Assembly: GCA_041554195.1 (NCBI GenBank)
Contig: JBFFMJ010000004.1
Location: forward strand, 251,089 to 315,088
Direction: 5' to 3'
DNA from: JAPHSX01 sp041554195
GTDB taxonomy: Bacteria; Pseudomonadota; Gammaproteobacteria; Thiohalomonadales; Thiohalomonadaceae
Length of the DNA stretch: 64,000 nucleotides
Part shown: positions 63,644 to 64,000 of the stretch, in pieces
How the letters are laid out: each line of letters starts with the position of its first letter
How positions within the stretch are numbered: position 1 is the first letter of the stretch
Made by a program: the position numbers and the translations under genes
The notes under the pieces: model-generated
Told to the model about the DNA's origin: nothing
What the model saw: the letters and a program-made list of their open reading frames with translations, nothing else
The model's database searches: none

Positions 63644-64000
63644 CTACGAATTATTCTCATCCGGAGGTGTCTTCTCCTCAGTCTTTTGCGGACGTGATCG
63701 AGTTTCGATCTGCTGCAGCTTGGGAGGCTCACTCTTTGGCTTTGGTTCAGCAGTGGGCTGCGGCTCGCTTTTAACCGGCTGGGGCGTTTCCTCGGCGACG
63801 GGCTGCGGCTCGCTTTCGACCGGCTGGGGCGCTTCCTCGGCGACGGGCTGCGGCTCGCTTTTAACCGGCTGGGGCGTTTCCTCGGCGACGGGCTGCGGCT
63901 CGCTTTTAACCGGCTGGGGCGCTTCCTCGGCGACGGGCTGCGGCTCGCTTTTAACCGGCTGGGGCGCTTCCTCGGCGACGGGCTGCGGCTCGCTTTTAAC
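63644..64000 (-). CDS. C-terminal part of a protein with Pro/Glu-rich tandem repeats (5' end beyond window)
   Basis: Minus-strand frame open from the right edge to TAG at 63644, about 118 codons visible. It contains a 15-residue repeat of the type VKSEPQPVAEEAPQP, five full copies plus a partial, then a tail TAEPKPKSEPPKLQQIE... ending DENNS. Extended Pro-rich repeats of this kind form rigid, charged linkers, as in TonB or FtsN-like proteins, but no folded domain is visible here, so the function cannot be named. Confidence 0.75.
   Translation of the reverse strand, partial: VKSEPQPVAEEAPQPVKSEPQPVAEEAPQPVKSEPQPVAEETPQPVKSEPQPVAEEAPQPVESEPQPVAEETPQPVKSEPQPTAEPKPKSEPPKLQQIETRSRPQKTEEKTPPDENNS
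63755..64000 (-). repeat. 45-bp in-frame tandem repeat (5 full units plus partial)
   Basis: Units at 63755-63799, 63800-63844, 63845-63889, 63890-63934, 63935-63979 and a partial to the edge. They differ at a few positions (GTTTCC/GCTTCC giving Thr/Ala; TTTTAAC/TTTCGAC giving Lys/Glu). It likely continues beyond the window. Confidence 0.95.

Noticed and set aside
63755..64000. CRISPR array
   Set aside because: The repeats are contiguous 45-bp units without spacers and encode an in-frame protein repeat.

Overview
The window reads as chromosomal DNA of a GC-rich, halotolerant and probably marine gammaproteobacterium able to fix nitrogen. The lolC-lolD-DUF2062-comEC-exbBD-msbA-lpxK-Trm112-kdsB order, lpxH, mltF, pbpC beside an alpha-2-macroglobulin, and a yacL homologue are typical Gammaproteobacteria. 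A complete ectoine operon points to salt stress. A NifA/sigma-54 promoter driving iscA-nifU-nifZ-nifM genes points to diazotrophy. A Chromatiales- or Sedimenticola-like sulfur oxidiser would fit, but the genus is inference.

Layout: 0-12.7 kb holds deaD (cut by the left edge), tadA, an MBL-fold hydrolase, a lipoprotein, mltF, lpxH, two cyclophilins, cysS, and a NERD-like membrane protein overlapping a TtrS/TtrR-like two-component system. 12.7-13.0 kb is a gene-free stretch with several hairpins carrying GGA in or near the loop and two T-tailed terminators, a candidate CsrA/RsmA-binding sRNA. 13.0-21.7 kb has an ABC exporter, a DksA-like protein, folD, a tRNA Pro-Arg-His operon with a clear sigma-70 promoter, a periplasmic sugar-binding protein paired with a PAS/GGDEF/EAL receptor, and a truncated LamB-type porin. 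22-34 kb has the alpha-2-macroglobulin and pbpC pair, split by an nhaR-nhaA-CPA2 sodium/proton antiporter operon. 34-46 kb has a 9-bp tandem repeat before a bacteriohemerythrin, sfsA, and the envelope cluster. That cluster carries an AT-rich insertion with an attC-like end after lolD, and its comEC is broken by an in-frame TGA.

46.2-54 kb holds the decayed start of a surface-repeat protein, then ectR, ectABC, a DksA-like gene, ask, a membrane TPR protein and a sodium/solute symporter, apparently one osmoadaptation operon. 54-60.6 kb is accessory: an NAD-binding epimerase-like protein, a MacB/FtsX remnant, REP/BIME-like and MITE-like palindromes, a low-GC metallophosphoesterase, a CDP-alcohol phosphatidyltransferase with a cytidylyltransferase, small membrane proteins, yacL and psiE.

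60.6-63 kb is a nif accessory operon with a consensus NifA upstream site and sigma-54 promoter. Its NifU-like protein lacks the third scaffold cysteine and its nifM is frameshifted. The window ends with a low-molecular-weight tyrosine phosphatase, a bidirectional terminator, and the 3' end of a gene with 45-bp tandem repeats.

Several genes are broken (lamB, comEC, nifM, macB-like, surface protein). Two are single-event lesions (comEC, nifM) that could be sequencing errors or recent mutations. I saw no CRISPR array, IS transposase, integrase or rRNA gene.
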